The position numbers were made by a program, and so were the translations under genes. The notes below the pieces were generated by a model. The model was not told the origin of the DNA, searched no databases, and saw only the letters and a list, made by a program, of their open reading frames with translations. Of a stretch of 64,000 nucleotides of DNA, positions 1-8,462 are shown one piece after another (position 1 is the stretch's first letter; each line of letters opens with the position of its first letter). The stretch covers positions 124,001-188,000 of the forward strand of contig NZ_JAFMZQ010000001.1 of the NCBI RefSeq assembly GCF_024436415.1, in the 5' to 3' direction. This stretch comes from Pedobacter deserti (GTDB taxonomy: Bacteria > Bacteroidota > Bacteroidia > Sphingobacteriales > Sphingobacteriaceae).

Positions 1-950
1 GCAGAAGGCATAGGCTCCAGGATCAGGCGGTCGCGGTCGACCACCAGCACATACCCTGCCCCATAAAAAGACGCGCCGGTATGCGGATGATTCAGGGAAC
101 TGATCAGATCAGCCACCACACTTTCCGTGAAGCCATAGGGCCGTAGCAGCTCAAATAACAGCAACTGCTTGGGCTTCAGATCGGCAATCCTATCGAGCGC
201 CATACTCACCTGCGCACCGGAGTATGCAAAGATCTCTTTTTTAAAGACCTCTACCACCTGCTGCAGGACCTCCTCTGTTTCCGCAAAACGCCTCATGTTT
301 TGCTGGAAGGTGTGCTCCAGCTTGGGATTGATGGATTTTAAAACCGGAACAACGTGATGCCTGATGCGGTTCCTTGCGTAGTTGTCGGCCTGATTTGAGC
401 TATCCTCCACATGGGCAATGCCCGCTTCTTCCATAATGCTGTCGATCTGCGCCCTGTTTAAGAACAGCATGGGCCGGATCAGCCGGTTCCGCTTTGCCTG
501 GATCCCGTGCAGACCGGCAATGCCGGTGCCTCGCGTCAGGTTAAGCAAAACGGTTTCCATGGCATCGTCCTGATGATGCGCAAGTGCTACATAGTCGTAC
601 CCTTCCGCCTGCCTGAGTTCTTCAAACCATTGATAGCGAAGCGATCGCGCGGCCATCTGGGTAGATATTTTATGCTCGGCTGCATACGCTTTGGTAGAGA
701 ACTGCGTTACAAAGAACGGAACTTCCAGGGTAGCGGCAAGCATCCTGACGAAATGCTCGTCGCGCTGCGACTCGTCGGACCGCAGGTTAAAGTTGCAATG
801 CGCTATACCGAAGTTGAAATCAGCATGTTTAAACAGATGGGCCATCAGTACGGAATCCTTGCCTCCGCTCACGGCGAGCAGTATGCGCTCGGGGGGCGAA
901 AAAAGTGCTTCAGAACTGATGTATTGTTTAAAATCCTGGTGGGGTAACAT
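1..950 (-). CDS. tilS: tRNA(Ile)-lysidine synthase TilS (partial, C-terminus outside the window)
   Basis: TilS modifies the wobble cytidine of tRNA-Ile(CAU) to lysidine, so that the tRNA reads AUA. Read on the minus strand from ATG at 950, the first 316 codons are open and run off the left edge. The PP-loop ATP-binding motif SGGKDS lies at residues 28-33, followed by HCNFNLR and LAHHQDD segments typical of TilS N-PP-loop domains. Family members are about 430-440 residues, so roughly the last quarter (TilS C-terminal domain) is missing only because of the window boundary. It is divergent from the OstA-like gene, with 29 bp between start codons. Confidence in the family is high; the lysidine activity is inferred from family knowledge. 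Confidence 0.93.
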   Translation of the reverse strand, partial: MLPHQDFKQYISSEALFSPPERILLAVSGGKDSVLMAHLFKHADFNFGIAHCNFNLRSDESQRDEHFVRMLAATLEVPFFVTQFSTKAYAAEHKISTQMAARSLRYQWFEELRQAEGYDYVALAHHQDDAMETVLLNLTRGTGIAGLHGIQAKRNRLIRPMLFLNRAQIDSIMEEAGIAHVEDSSNQADNYARNRIRHHVVPVLKSINPKLEHTFQQNMRRFAETEEVLQQVVEVFKKEIFAYSGAQVSMALDRIADLKPKQLLLFELLRPYGFTESVVADLISSLNHPHTGASFYGAGYVLVVDRDRLILEPMPS

Positions 951-967
951 CTTTCAAAAATAACAGT

Positions 968-975
968 TAACTTTG
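968..975 (+). promoter_or_regulatory. candidate -7 element TAACTTTG of the OstA-like gene
   Basis: The sequence matches the Bacteroidetes -7 consensus TAnnTTTG exactly and ends only four bases before the GTG start of the OstA-like gene, so the transcript would have almost no leader. A -33 TTTG at the expected spacing is not obvious, which lowers confidence. Confidence 0.4.
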
Positions 976-979
976 TAAA

Positions 980-3058
980 GTGCAGAAAATACGCTTTTTC
1001 TTTATCTTATTGCTCCTACCATTTTGCATGCTTGCGCAGCAGAAAACAAAGATCATCTTACAGTTTTCTGAGCGTGGCACCACCGATAATGACATCACGT
1101 ATTTGCGCAAGCCGGTTTTCCGCCATGTAAATGCTACCCTAAGCTGCGACAGCGCAGTATTTTACCCTGAGCGCAACGTGTTTGAGGCCTACCGCAACGT
1201 GCACATTGTACAGGGCGACACGATCAACATCTATTCGGATTACCTGACCTATGACGGCAATACGAAAAATGCCCACCTGACCGATAATGTGCGGATGGTA
1301 GACAAGGAGTCGGTGCTTACAACAAACATTCTGGATTATCGCCTTGACACAAAAATCGGCACCTATACAAACGGCGGCAAAATTGTTAACAAAGATGTCA
1401 CACTTACAAGCACTAATGGATATTACTTCTCTAACACCCGAGACGCATATTTTAAGTACAATGTGGTGGTCGTGACGCCTGAGGTGCGTATCACTTCAGA
1501 TACCCTTCGCTATAATACGGCGACCAACTGGGCTTATTTTTACGGTCCGACGAATATCAAAGGCAAAGGCGATAACCTGTATACCGAAAACGGTGCTTAC
1601 AACACAAAGACAGAGTATGCCTACTTCGGCAAACGAAACTTGTACACCAATGCGGCGAAGTCACTGAAAGGTGATAGTTTGTACTACGACGGCATTAAGG
1701 GCTATGGCAAGGCGGTAAGGAATATCGTGTTTCAGGATACGAGCGACAAGACCGTGTTATATGGGCAGTTAGGGTATTATTACAAGGCCGATGAACGCGC
1801 GGTGGTGACACGTAATGCCTATGTAGGCATGGGCACCAAGGATTCTATAGCGCTTAATAAAAAGATGGTGCCGGATACCATCTGGCTGGGTGCGGATACG
1901 CTGGAGACTCAAAAAGTGAGACAGGGAACGCTGAAGTTATTGTCTTTTCCTGTGCTGAAAAAAGACAATGAGCTGGGCGAGGCGGGCAGCGATGAGGAAC
2001 GCGAGACCCCGCCTAAACGCAAAGCACCGGCCAGCCCTAAGAGCAAACCACTCCCCCAGGTACAAAAACCTAAGGCCCTGCCAAAATCCAATAGTCGCGC
2101 CGCACGCAGGCAGGCCGCAAAGAATAAAGATAAGGTGCCACTGGCGGTGCCCGACAGTGTGACGAGGGATAGTTTAGCCAAAGACAGCGTGCTGAAAATC
2201 ACGAAGTTGAGGGACAGTGTCGCAGCCGATAGCCTTCTGAAGTTAAGAGGTCCGGACAGTCTGAAAAAGGATAGCCTTACGAAAGACAGCGTGACGGCCA
2301 AAGGTGGTGCTTTAAAGGTGGGTGCCCTGAAGCTTCCTAAAGATTCGGTGGTGAACCCGGCAGATACCATTCTGACGCGAACTATTAAAGCCTACAGCAA
2401 TGTGAGGGTATATAAATCGAACATGCAGGCCGTGGCCGACTCCTTGTTTTACGCAAGCGCCGACTCTACCCTGCGCTGGTTCGGAAAGCCCATACTATGG
2501 TCGCAAGGCTCTCAGCAGGCGGGCGACACGCTGTATCTGCGGCTGAAGAACAACAAGCTGAATACCCTGCAGGTCTTGGAAAACGCTTTCCTGGTAAATG
2601 TCAACGCCGATTCGGCCAAACACAATCAGATCAAGGGCAAACTGATCACCGCATTCTTCAACGACGGGGAGCTGCGCAATATGTTTGTGGACGGTAATGC
2701 CGAAAGTGTGTATTACAGCCGGAATAAGGACAGTGTGTATACCGACATGAGTCAGACCGTGAGTGCCCGCATCAAGATATTGTTCAAGAACAAGGAAATC
2801 CAGGATCTGCTCACCATCAAGGACGCCGAAGGCCTGAGTATGCCGGTTAAGGAGATGAAGGAGGACATTTTTCTCACGGGATTTATATGGAAGCCTGAAC
2901 TCAGGCCGCTATCCAAACAGGAGGTCATAAGGGGCAAATCGAAAACTGCTGCAAAACCGGCCGCAAAGAAAGCAGCGCCTCCCAAACCTAAACCGGGCGG
3001 AGAAAATGCTCCATCGGAAAAAGCTGCTCCGGCTAAGCCCCCTTTAAAAAAGCAATAA
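980..3058 (+). CDS. OstA-like protein (LptA/OstA domain), LPS-transport related
   Basis: Exported protein of 692 residues starting at GTG 980. Residues 1-19 form a signal peptide (basic start, FFFILLLLPF core, cleavage near LAQQ). Residues about 25-300 have the repeating beta-strand pattern of the OstA/LptA family (VTSDTLRYN-like phrases), which builds the periplasmic bridge carrying lipopolysaccharide to the outer membrane. A second OstA-like segment follows at about residues 460-640. Between them, at about 330-450, is a low-complexity Lys/Pro/Ala stretch followed by several DSL/DSV repeats, and the C-terminus is again Lys/Ala/Pro rich. The 3' end overlaps the convergent rdgB gene by 26 bp. 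The domain family is well supported; a direct role in LPS transport is inferred. Confidence 0.8.
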   Translation: MQKIRFFFILLLLPFCMLAQQKTKIILQFSERGTTDNDITYLRKPVFRHVNATLSCDSAVFYPERNVFEAYRNVHIVQGDTINIYSDYLTYDGNTKNAHLTDNVRMVDKESVLTTNILDYRLDTKIGTYTNGGKIVNKDVTLTSTNGYYFSNTRDAYFKYNVVVVTPEVRITSDTLRYNTATNWAYFYGPTNIKGKGDNLYTENGAYNTKTEYAYFGKRNLYTNAAKSLKGDSLYYDGIKGYGKAVRNIVFQDTSDKTVLYGQLGYYYKADERAVVTRNAYVGMGTKDSIALNKKMVPDTIWLGADTLETQKVRQGTLKLLSFPVLKKDNELGEAGSDEERETPPKRKAPASPKSKPLPQVQKPKALPKSNSRAARRQAAKNKDKVPLAVPDSVTRDSLAKDSVLKITKLRDSVAADSLLKLRGPDSLKKDSLTKDSVTAKGGALKVGALKLPKDSVVNPADTILTRTIKAYSNVRVYKSNMQAVADSLFYASADSTLRWFGKPILWSQGSQQAGDTLYLRLKNNKLNTLQVLENAFLVNVNADSAKHNQIKGKLITAFFNDGELRNMFVDGNAESVYYSRNKDSVYTDMSQTVSARIKILFKNKEIQDLLTIKDAEGLSMPVKEMKEDIFLTGFIWKPELRPLSKQEVIRGKSKTAAKPAAKKAAPPKPKPGGENAPSEKAAPAKPPLKKQ

Positions 3059-3614
3059 GTTTTTGCATGGCCTGTGCACGGTGACTGATCGAGTTCTTCT
3101 CCGACACGGACATTTCAGCGAAGGTGTGGCTATATCCTTCCGGTTCAAAGATGGGATCGTAACCAAAACCCTGTGAACCTGCCGGAGCCTCTCTGATCCG
3201 TCCGTTGATGACGCCTTCAAACAGGTAATCCTGAGCACCCAGCTTTAAGGAAATCACCGTTTTAAACCGTGCGCGGCGGTCGCCCATCCCCTTCATCTTT
3301 TCGAGCACAAGTTCGATGTTCTTCTGGACGTCACGCGTGCCGGAATACCTTGCCGAAAAAATGCCCGGCTCGTCATTCAGCGCGGCTATTTCCAGTCCGC
3401 TGTCATCCGCAAAGCAGTCGAGCCCCAGCTTACCGGAAACATAGGCAGTTTTGAGTGCTGCGTTTTCCGCAAAAGTGCTGCCCGTTTCGGGAATATCTTC
3501 GTTACAGCCGATATCGCTTAAACTTAGCACGGTATATACCCCTTCAAGCAGGTGCTGTACTTCCTGCACTTTGTATTGATTGTTGGTTGCAAAAACCAGT
3601 TTTGGTATGGTCAT
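3033..3614 (-). CDS. rdgB: RdgB/HAM1 non-canonical purine NTP pyrophosphatase
   Basis: House-cleaning enzyme that hydrolyses dITP, XTP and ITP to monophosphates. The 193-residue length matches the family. It starts MTIPKLVFATNNQYK, the phosphate-binding (S/T)xNxxK motif of HAM1 proteins, and contains FADDSGLEI and the GFGYDPIFEPEG and SHRAQAM segments that line the active site. All expected motifs are present. The gene follows the HolD-like gene with a single base between stop and start, indicating one transcript, and its 3' end overlaps the OstA-like gene on the other strand. Confidence 0.95.
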   Translation of the reverse strand: MTIPKLVFATNNQYKVQEVQHLLEGVYTVLSLSDIGCNEDIPETGSTFAENAALKTAYVSGKLGLDCFADDSGLEIAALNDEPGIFSARYSGTRDVQKNIELVLEKMKGMGDRRARFKTVISLKLGAQDYLFEGVINGRIREAPAGSQGFGYDPIFEPEGYSHTFAEMSVSEKNSISHRAQAMQKLIAFLKGA

Positions 3615-3615
3615 G

Positions 3616-4128
3616 TTAAAATTCTAAAGTTTTGAGGGTGTTCCACAACAGCTTCTTGGAGGCAGGATCCTGGTCGAGCTCCTTAAGGCCAGCCGAAAAG
3701 ATCAGGCGGACATTCCCTTCCGAAGTCAGCTGATACCTGGCAGGAGCGGTCGGCAGACGAAGCATTGCCGGTGTTACCCCAAACGCGAAGAAAAATTTAG
3801 GATCGAAAAACGCGCCGAGCGCTTCATAATCTGCGTTTTTATACCGGGCGTAGTTCAGCAGGGCAAAATCGGGTGTGGCCAGGTTTACCGACTTTACGAT
3901 CTTGCGAAGCAGTTCACGGCCGGTCTCACTGCTTACGTCATACTCCTCGTCGTACACGAGGATCAGGATATTTCGCTTATTGCCCCCAAGGTATTCAAAA
4001 TTAAATACAGGAGGCGGCTCCGGTTTGTCGTCCGGCGCGATCGGCGCGGAGGGCTGGCTGACCATGTAGATGTCGTCCGTAAAGAATAAATGAAGTGCAT
4101 CTGGATTGACTGCAAGCGGGTTTGACAT
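3616..4128 (-). CDS. hypothetical protein, possibly HolD-like (DNA polymerase III psi type)
   Basis: A cytosolic protein of 170 residues with no signal peptide or membrane segment, transcribed just ahead of rdgB. I do not recognise it with certainty. The pattern resembles the DNA polymerase III psi subunit HolD: an N-terminal LHLFFTDDIYMV segment, a hydrophobic ILILVYDEE strand followed by a helix, and a C-terminal LKELDQDPASKKLLWNTL helix. The last resembles the HolD ending (L-x-x-L-x-x-x-P-x-A-x-x-x-L-W). The protein is about 30 residues longer than E. coli HolD, mainly through a Pro-rich insert near residues 27-40. The identity is an inference from memory of HolD, without an alignment. Confidence 0.55.
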   Translation of the reverse strand: MSNPLAVNPDALHLFFTDDIYMVSQPSAPIAPDDKPEPPPVFNFEYLGGNKRNILILVYDEEYDVSSETGRELLRKIVKSVNLATPDFALLNYARYKNADYEALGAFFDPKFFFAFGVTPAMLRLPTAPARYQLTSEGNVRLIFSAGLKELDQDPASKKLLWNTLKTLEF

Positions 4129-4259
4129 GGTGTAGATACGGAATATAAGTTTTCTGTTAAAATTAGTTAAATATCTCTCAATGGCACCTTTATTTGCTAT
4201 TTTTATGGCTTAAAAATTACACCTTAGTATTCTGCCTGTGGAAAGTAGCGGGGATATCG

Positions 4260-4267
4260 TAAATTTG
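4260..4267 (+). promoter_or_regulatory. candidate -7 element TAAATTTG for the SurA-like gene
   Basis: Exact match to TAnnTTTG, with 27 bases between it and the ATG at 4295. It is the best Bacteroidetes-type promoter in the 166-bp gap between the divergent HolD-like and SurA-like genes. Confidence 0.55.
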
Positions 4268-4294
4268 CAGCGCAGTTTATTTGAACAAGTCTAA

Positions 4295-5659
4295 ATGAAG
4301 AGATCTTTTTTTATAATGAGTACGCTGGTCGGCCTGTTTTTTCAGGGCTTTGCACAGGACAAAAGCGTAGATAAGGTTGTGGCGGTACTTGGCAGTAACA
4401 TCATTCTTTTATCCGACCTCAATCAGCAATATGCCCAGTATTTACATTCCGGGAATCCGGACGATCCACGGGTCAAATGCATGTTTCTGCAACAGATGCT
4501 TACGCAGAAATTACTGAAACAACAGGCGGAGATCGACTCGGTATACGTTGAGGAAGGTATGGTTGACGAAGAGGTTGACAAACGTATGCGTGCCATGATC
4601 AACAGGGCCGGGGGTGAAGAAAGACTGGAACAGTTCCTGAACCGCTCGGTACTTCAGTATAAGGACGAGATCAGACCGGAGATCAGGGAGCAGCTTATCT
4701 CGATGAAGATGCAGCAGAAGATCACGGAGAATGTGAACGTCACCCCGCTTGAGGTTAAAAAATACTTTGACAGCTATCCGAAGGACAGCTTGCCTGATAT
4801 CCCTACAGAGTTTGAAGTTGGGGAAATTGTGCTGAAACCAAAGCTGACCCGGGAGGAAAAGCAGCGCTTCTATGACAAAATCGATGCCCTTCGTCTTAGG
4901 GTTAAAAGCGGAGAGGACTTCGGCTTTCTTGCAAGAACCTATTCGGAAGATACCGGATCAGCGTCTGACGGCGGTGACCTTGGCTTCTTTGACCGGAAAA
5001 GGATGGTAAAAGAGTTTACGGCATGGGCTTTTAAACTGAAAGCTGGTGAGATGTCGCCCGTTTTTGAATCAGAGCATGGTTACCATATCCTGCAGGTTAT
5101 TGAACGTCGTGGTGAACAGGTGCGTGCGAGACATATCCTGGTAAGACCACAGATTACACCCGAGAGCATGGAGCGTACCAGGCTTCACGCCGATACAATT
5201 TTCAAGAATATCGTCAACAAAGTAATCCCGTTCTCTGCAGCTGCTTCACGCTATTCAGACAATAAAGAATCTCAATACAATGGCGGTATGCTGCTTTATG
5301 CAGATGATGTGACTGCGCGCACCACTTTTATTCCTGCTGACAAGCTGGATCCAAAAGTATTCCTGGTTGTAGACACCATGAAGGTGGGATCTTATTCTGC
5401 CCCGGTCCGTTTTACGGAACCTGACGGAACGGAGAGCTACAAAATCCTGTATTTGAAGTCAAAAATCCCGCCGCATAAAGGCAACCTTGAACAGGACTAC
5501 ACCAAGTTTAAGGAGCGTGCACAACAAGACAAGATCAACCGTACGCTGAGCGAATGGTTTGAAAAAAGAAGGGAAAGCATGTTCATCAAGATCGATGAGG
5601 AATATGCCGCTTGCGACGAACTGAAGATCTGGACAAGGGGTGTGACAGCGACGAAATAG
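4295..5659 (+). CDS. SurA-like periplasmic peptidylprolyl isomerase (two parvulin domains)
   Basis: Periplasmic chaperone/PPIase of 454 residues that probably helps outer-membrane proteins fold. A signal peptide ends near residue 21 (GFAQDK). A SurA-N-like helical region spans about 22-165. The first parvulin (PpiC/rotamase) domain, about 170-270, has the GGDLGFF and HGYHILQV signatures. A second at about 273-380 starts with RARHILVRP and contains NGGMLLY, but its end is less canonical. Length and order match SurA of Bacteroidetes. The MoxR gene starts six bases downstream, so both may be co-transcribed. Family assignment is firm; client proteins are unknown. Confidence 0.88.
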   Translation: MKRSFFIMSTLVGLFFQGFAQDKSVDKVVAVLGSNIILLSDLNQQYAQYLHSGNPDDPRVKCMFLQQMLTQKLLKQQAEIDSVYVEEGMVDEEVDKRMRAMINRAGGEERLEQFLNRSVLQYKDEIRPEIREQLISMKMQQKITENVNVTPLEVKKYFDSYPKDSLPDIPTEFEVGEIVLKPKLTREEKQRFYDKIDALRLRVKSGEDFGFLARTYSEDTGSASDGGDLGFFDRKRMVKEFTAWAFKLKAGEMSPVFESEHGYHILQVIERRGEQVRARHILVRPQITPESMERTRLHADTIFKNIVNKVIPFSAAASRYSDNKESQYNGGMLLYADDVTARTTFIPADKLDPKVFLVVDTMKVGSYSAPVRFTEPDGTESYKILYLKSKIPPHKGNLEQDYTKFKERAQQDKINRTLSEWFEKRRESMFIKIDEEYAACDELKIWTRGVTATK

Positions 5660-5664
5660 CCTGC

Positions 5665-6627
5665 ATGCAGTTTGAAAACGACATAAAGGCGGTAGACGCG
5701 CTGCACCAGGCTTACCGGGACATCAAAAATGAGATCGGCAAGGTCGTTATAGGCCAGGACGAGGTGATCAAGTCGGTGATTATCTCCATATTCAGCAATG
5801 GGCACTGCCTGCTGGTTGGGGTACCGGGACTAGCCAAAACCCTACTTGTGCAGACGGTCGCAAATGTGATGGACCTGGCGTTCAACCGTATTCAGTTTAC
5901 GCCTGACCTGATGCCCAGTGATATTATTGGTGCAGAGATTCTCGGCGAAGACCGCACGTTTAAGTTTATGCCAGGACCTGTATTTTCAAACATCATACTG
6001 GCCGACGAGGTTAACCGTACGCCTCCTAAAACCCAGGCAGCCCTGCTGGAAGCCATGCAGGAGAAAGCAGTTACCGCCGCCGGCATTCGCCACCCGCTTC
6101 CGAATCCTTTTTTTGTTCTCGCTACGCAGAATCCTATAGAACAAGAAGGGACCTATCCCCTGCCTGAGGCTCAGCTGGATCGCTTTATGTTCAATGTTCA
6201 TCTGACTTATCCCGAATATGCCGATGAACTCCAGATCGTGAAGAACACGACGGTAAACCGGGAGACAGCACTGAAAAAGGTCATTACGGCAGCCCAGATC
6301 CAGTATTTTCAAAAGCTGGTCAGGAATATTCCGGTGACCGACAATGTAATTGAATATGCGGTAAAGCTGGTAAGCAAAACCCGGCCCAACACGGCCATGG
6401 CCACCGCAGAAGTAAACCAGTATGTAGGCTGGGGCGCCGGACCACGGGCATCGCAGTTTTTGGTGATCGGAGCTAAATGTCATGCTGCGGTATCTGGAAA
6501 ATATTCGCCCGATATTGAAGATGTGCAGGCTGTGGCCGAGCCTATCCTCAGACATCGTATTGTAAGGAACTACCGCGCAGAAGCTGAAGGCCTCTCGGTA
6601 GAACAACTTATCAGAAATCTTTACTAG
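5665..6627 (+). CDS. MoxR-family AAA+ ATPase
   Basis: A cytosolic AAA+ ATPase of the MoxR branch, which usually helps assemble or activate protein complexes together with vWA-domain partners. The ATG at 5665 gives 320 residues and avoids the overlap with the upstream gene that an earlier ATG at 5611 would create. Walker A is GVPGLAKT (about residues 54-61), Walker B is ILADEVNR, sensor 1 is FVLATQNP, and an arginine-finger region ALPEAQLDRF-like segment follows. No DUF58 or vWA partner is adjacent; the next gene is convergent with 11 bp between. The ATPase call is secure, the substrate unknown. Confidence 0.92.
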   Translation: MQFENDIKAVDALHQAYRDIKNEIGKVVIGQDEVIKSVIISIFSNGHCLLVGVPGLAKTLLVQTVANVMDLAFNRIQFTPDLMPSDIIGAEILGEDRTFKFMPGPVFSNIILADEVNRTPPKTQAALLEAMQEKAVTAAGIRHPLPNPFFVLATQNPIEQEGTYPLPEAQLDRFMFNVHLTYPEYADELQIVKNTTVNRETALKKVITAAQIQYFQKLVRNIPVTDNVIEYAVKLVSKTRPNTAMATAEVNQYVGWGAGPRASQFLVIGAKCHAAVSGKYSPDIEDVQAVAEPILRHRIVRNYRAEAEGLSVEQLIRNLY

Positions 6628-6638
6628 TCTTATGTTTC

Positions 6639-7523
6639 TTAGCGGCCGTCCAGCGTTGCGTACAGGTTTGGATAGTCGGTAACCAGCCCGTCTACACCCA
6701 GACCAAGCAGGTAAGCCATGTCCTTAGCGGAATTAACTGTCCACGGAATAACCTTTACGCCGGCTTTGTGGCAGCGATCTATGAGTCCTTTGCCGACGAG
6801 CACATGGTATGGACTATATACCGCGGGAGTAAAACCCAGCTCTGCAAGGCTCGCTTCAAAATCAACTTTTTCGTCGACCAACAGCCCCGTACGGATCTTT
6901 GGATAGGCGCTGTGCAGGTACTGCAGCACACGGGTATCAAACGACTGCAGGGTAGCACGCTTAACGATCTTCTGTTCGTTCACGACATTCATCACCAGAT
7001 CAGTAAACTCATCCGGCTCGGGATGAAACTCCTTATCGCCCTTAGGGATCGTTTTGATCTCTATACTGTAAGCAGGCTTTTTGAGTTTCCTTTTCTTTGC
7101 ATAAGCCTCTACAGCAGCAACAGTTTCGCTGAGAAGCGGCTTATGGGCCCGGTATTTCTGCTGCGCCGGAAAGCGTGGGTGGATCTTACTTCCGATGTCA
7201 AACTTGCTGACCTCGGCGTAATCCATCTTATAGATGTTAAAGTCCTTCTGCTCTTTCAGGCTGATCGGTTTACCGTCGGGCTTGAGTGAAAACTCGTGAT
7301 TAAAGTAGGGCTCCTGCGAAAGGACCACCTGCTTGTCCCTGGTGATCACCACATTCATCACCAGGGTCGTGACGCCGAGGTCGAGCGCCCGCAGCATACC
7401 TTCAACGGTATTTTCGGGCATAATTCCCCTGGCACCACGGTTGCCCTGCAGGTCGACCTTCTGGCCCGACGCATGGACATTCAACAGAAATGCCAGGAGA
7501 ATGATCAGGGAATTTGTTTTCAT
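6639..7523 (-). CDS. glycerophosphodiester phosphodiesterase-fold protein lacking catalytic residues
   Basis: Exported GDPD-family TIM-barrel protein of 294 residues; start set at the ATG at 7523, which begins a clear signal peptide (MKTNSLIILLAFLLNVHASGQ). Family landmarks such as RGARGIMPENT, YSIEIK and IPWTVN are present. However, the HR pair is NR, the E-x-D metal pair is V-x-N, and the second histidine (SHEP in active relatives) is SQEP. Both catalytic histidines and two metal ligands are therefore replaced while the barrel remains. It follows the double-NTF2 gene by 28 bp and is probably in its operon. It is either a pseudoenzyme or a binding protein; the fold is sure, the activity doubtful. 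Confidence 0.85.
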   Translation of the reverse strand: MKTNSLIILLAFLLNVHASGQKVDLQGNRGARGIMPENTVEGMLRALDLGVTTLVMNVVITRDKQVVLSQEPYFNHEFSLKPDGKPISLKEQKDFNIYKMDYAEVSKFDIGSKIHPRFPAQQKYRAHKPLLSETVAAVEAYAKKRKLKKPAYSIEIKTIPKGDKEFHPEPDEFTDLVMNVVNEQKIVKRATLQSFDTRVLQYLHSAYPKIRTGLLVDEKVDFEASLAELGFTPAVYSPYHVLVGKGLIDRCHKAGVKVIPWTVNSAKDMAYLLGLGVDGLVTDYPNLYATLDGR

Positions 7524-7551
7524 AGGGATGATGTTTTTGTTGGTTGCTGTG

Positions 7552-8406
7552 CTAGCGTTCTGCCGGAGCGAACACCATAGCAATCAGGTTCCAGTTATGA
7601 TCGGCCTGACGTTCGTATACAAAAATGTAATTGAAACTCTCACGCAGATCAGCCTTGTAGTCGACCGCCACCAGTCCGTACGTACAGGCCAGGTCGCCCC
7701 CGTCGGCTTTATCGGCGCCTGTAGTTTTCAGCGTAACTTTAGAAAACATGCTGTTAAAGAAAGCCAGCGCCTTGTCTTTCCCGATGATCGGCTCATAACC
7801 TGGGAACAGAATCCTTACATCAGGGTTAATAAAACCTGAAAATGCTGCTACGCCGTAAGATTTGAGCGTCGCGTTTAACGTTGTTTCGGTTGTTGTAATG
7901 ATATTTAAACCAGCTTCCCGTTGTTTATCGTTCAGGAACTGGGGCTTATAGTGATCTTTTGGCTCAGGGAATGACGTGCTCACTTTGTTCAGCGGCTTAT
8001 TGTGCGGAACCCCTGCATCCAGAAAAAGCTGCCATTTATTATCTGAGGCTTTCCAGACCGAAAGATATTGGCCATAGCTTGTCTCCTGACCCTGATCCAC
8101 ATATGGTCCGGTGGTGAAACCCCAGTCGCCGCTCCGCGACACACGCGCGTAAACAGGGTTCCAGCTGATGTCTTTGCTGTTGTCCTGGGTTGCATAGTAC
8201 GTGGAAGCGCTCACCGGGTTGGGACGAAAAACCAGCGTCTTGCTATTTGCATAAGTATTGTAAGCAGTCCTGGCGCCGGTCTTGGCGAGTTTCTCTGCAA
8301 AGTCCGTTTCGGCTTTCACCAACGACTTGGTTGTACCATCAGATTTCTGCGCAAAAGCGCCAAGTGTTACAGATGCTGCAATTACAGTACAAAATAGTTT
8401 GTTCAT
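7552..8406 (-). CDS. exported protein with two NTF2-like domains
   Basis: Exported protein of 284 residues; the ATG at 8406 starts a good signal peptide (MNKLFCTVIAASVTLGAFAQ). Residues about 25-150 resemble a DUF4440/SnoaL-like NTF2 fold with a GDWGFTTGPY strand, and residues about 165-284 form a second NTF2-like unit (FSGFINPDVRILFPG to YIFVYERQADHNWNL). Such domains bind small ligands or are enzymes, and the role here cannot be told. A TAAATTTG -7 element lies 27 bases upstream of the start, between this gene and cysS. The GDPD-like gene follows, so the pair may act together in the periplasm. Confidence 0.75.
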   Translation of the reverse strand: MNKLFCTVIAASVTLGAFAQKSDGTTKSLVKAETDFAEKLAKTGARTAYNTYANSKTLVFRPNPVSASTYYATQDNSKDISWNPVYARVSRSGDWGFTTGPYVDQGQETSYGQYLSVWKASDNKWQLFLDAGVPHNKPLNKVSTSFPEPKDHYKPQFLNDKQREAGLNIITTTETTLNATLKSYGVAAFSGFINPDVRILFPGYEPIIGKDKALAFFNSMFSKVTLKTTGADKADGGDLACTYGLVAVDYKADLRESFNYIFVYERQADHNWNLIAMVFAPAER

Positions 8407-8433
8407 TATGTTATGTTTAAGTCTTGCTTTGTT

Positions 8434-8441
8434 CAAATTTA
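8434..8441 (-). promoter_or_regulatory. candidate -7 element TAAATTTG of the NTF2/GDPD-like operon
   Basis: Read on the minus strand this is TAAATTTG, an exact match to TAnnTTTG, in the short gap between cysS and the NTF2 protein. It gives a leader of about 25 bases. Confidence 0.5.
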
Positions 8442-8462
8442 TATTCATTATTCTTGCGGATC

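Noticed and set aside
1909..2370. A 153-codon minus-strand frame
   Set aside because: It lies entirely inside the OstA-like gene over the Ser/Leu-rich complement of the DSL repeats and has no separate start signal.
5611..5664. MoxR start at ATG 5611
   Set aside because: It would overlap the SurA-like gene by 49 bp and add a lead with no family similarity, whereas ATG 5665 follows the stop directly.
5986..6606. A 206-codon minus-strand frame
   Set aside because: It is antisense to the MoxR ATPase with its Walker motifs and has no neighbours in its frame.
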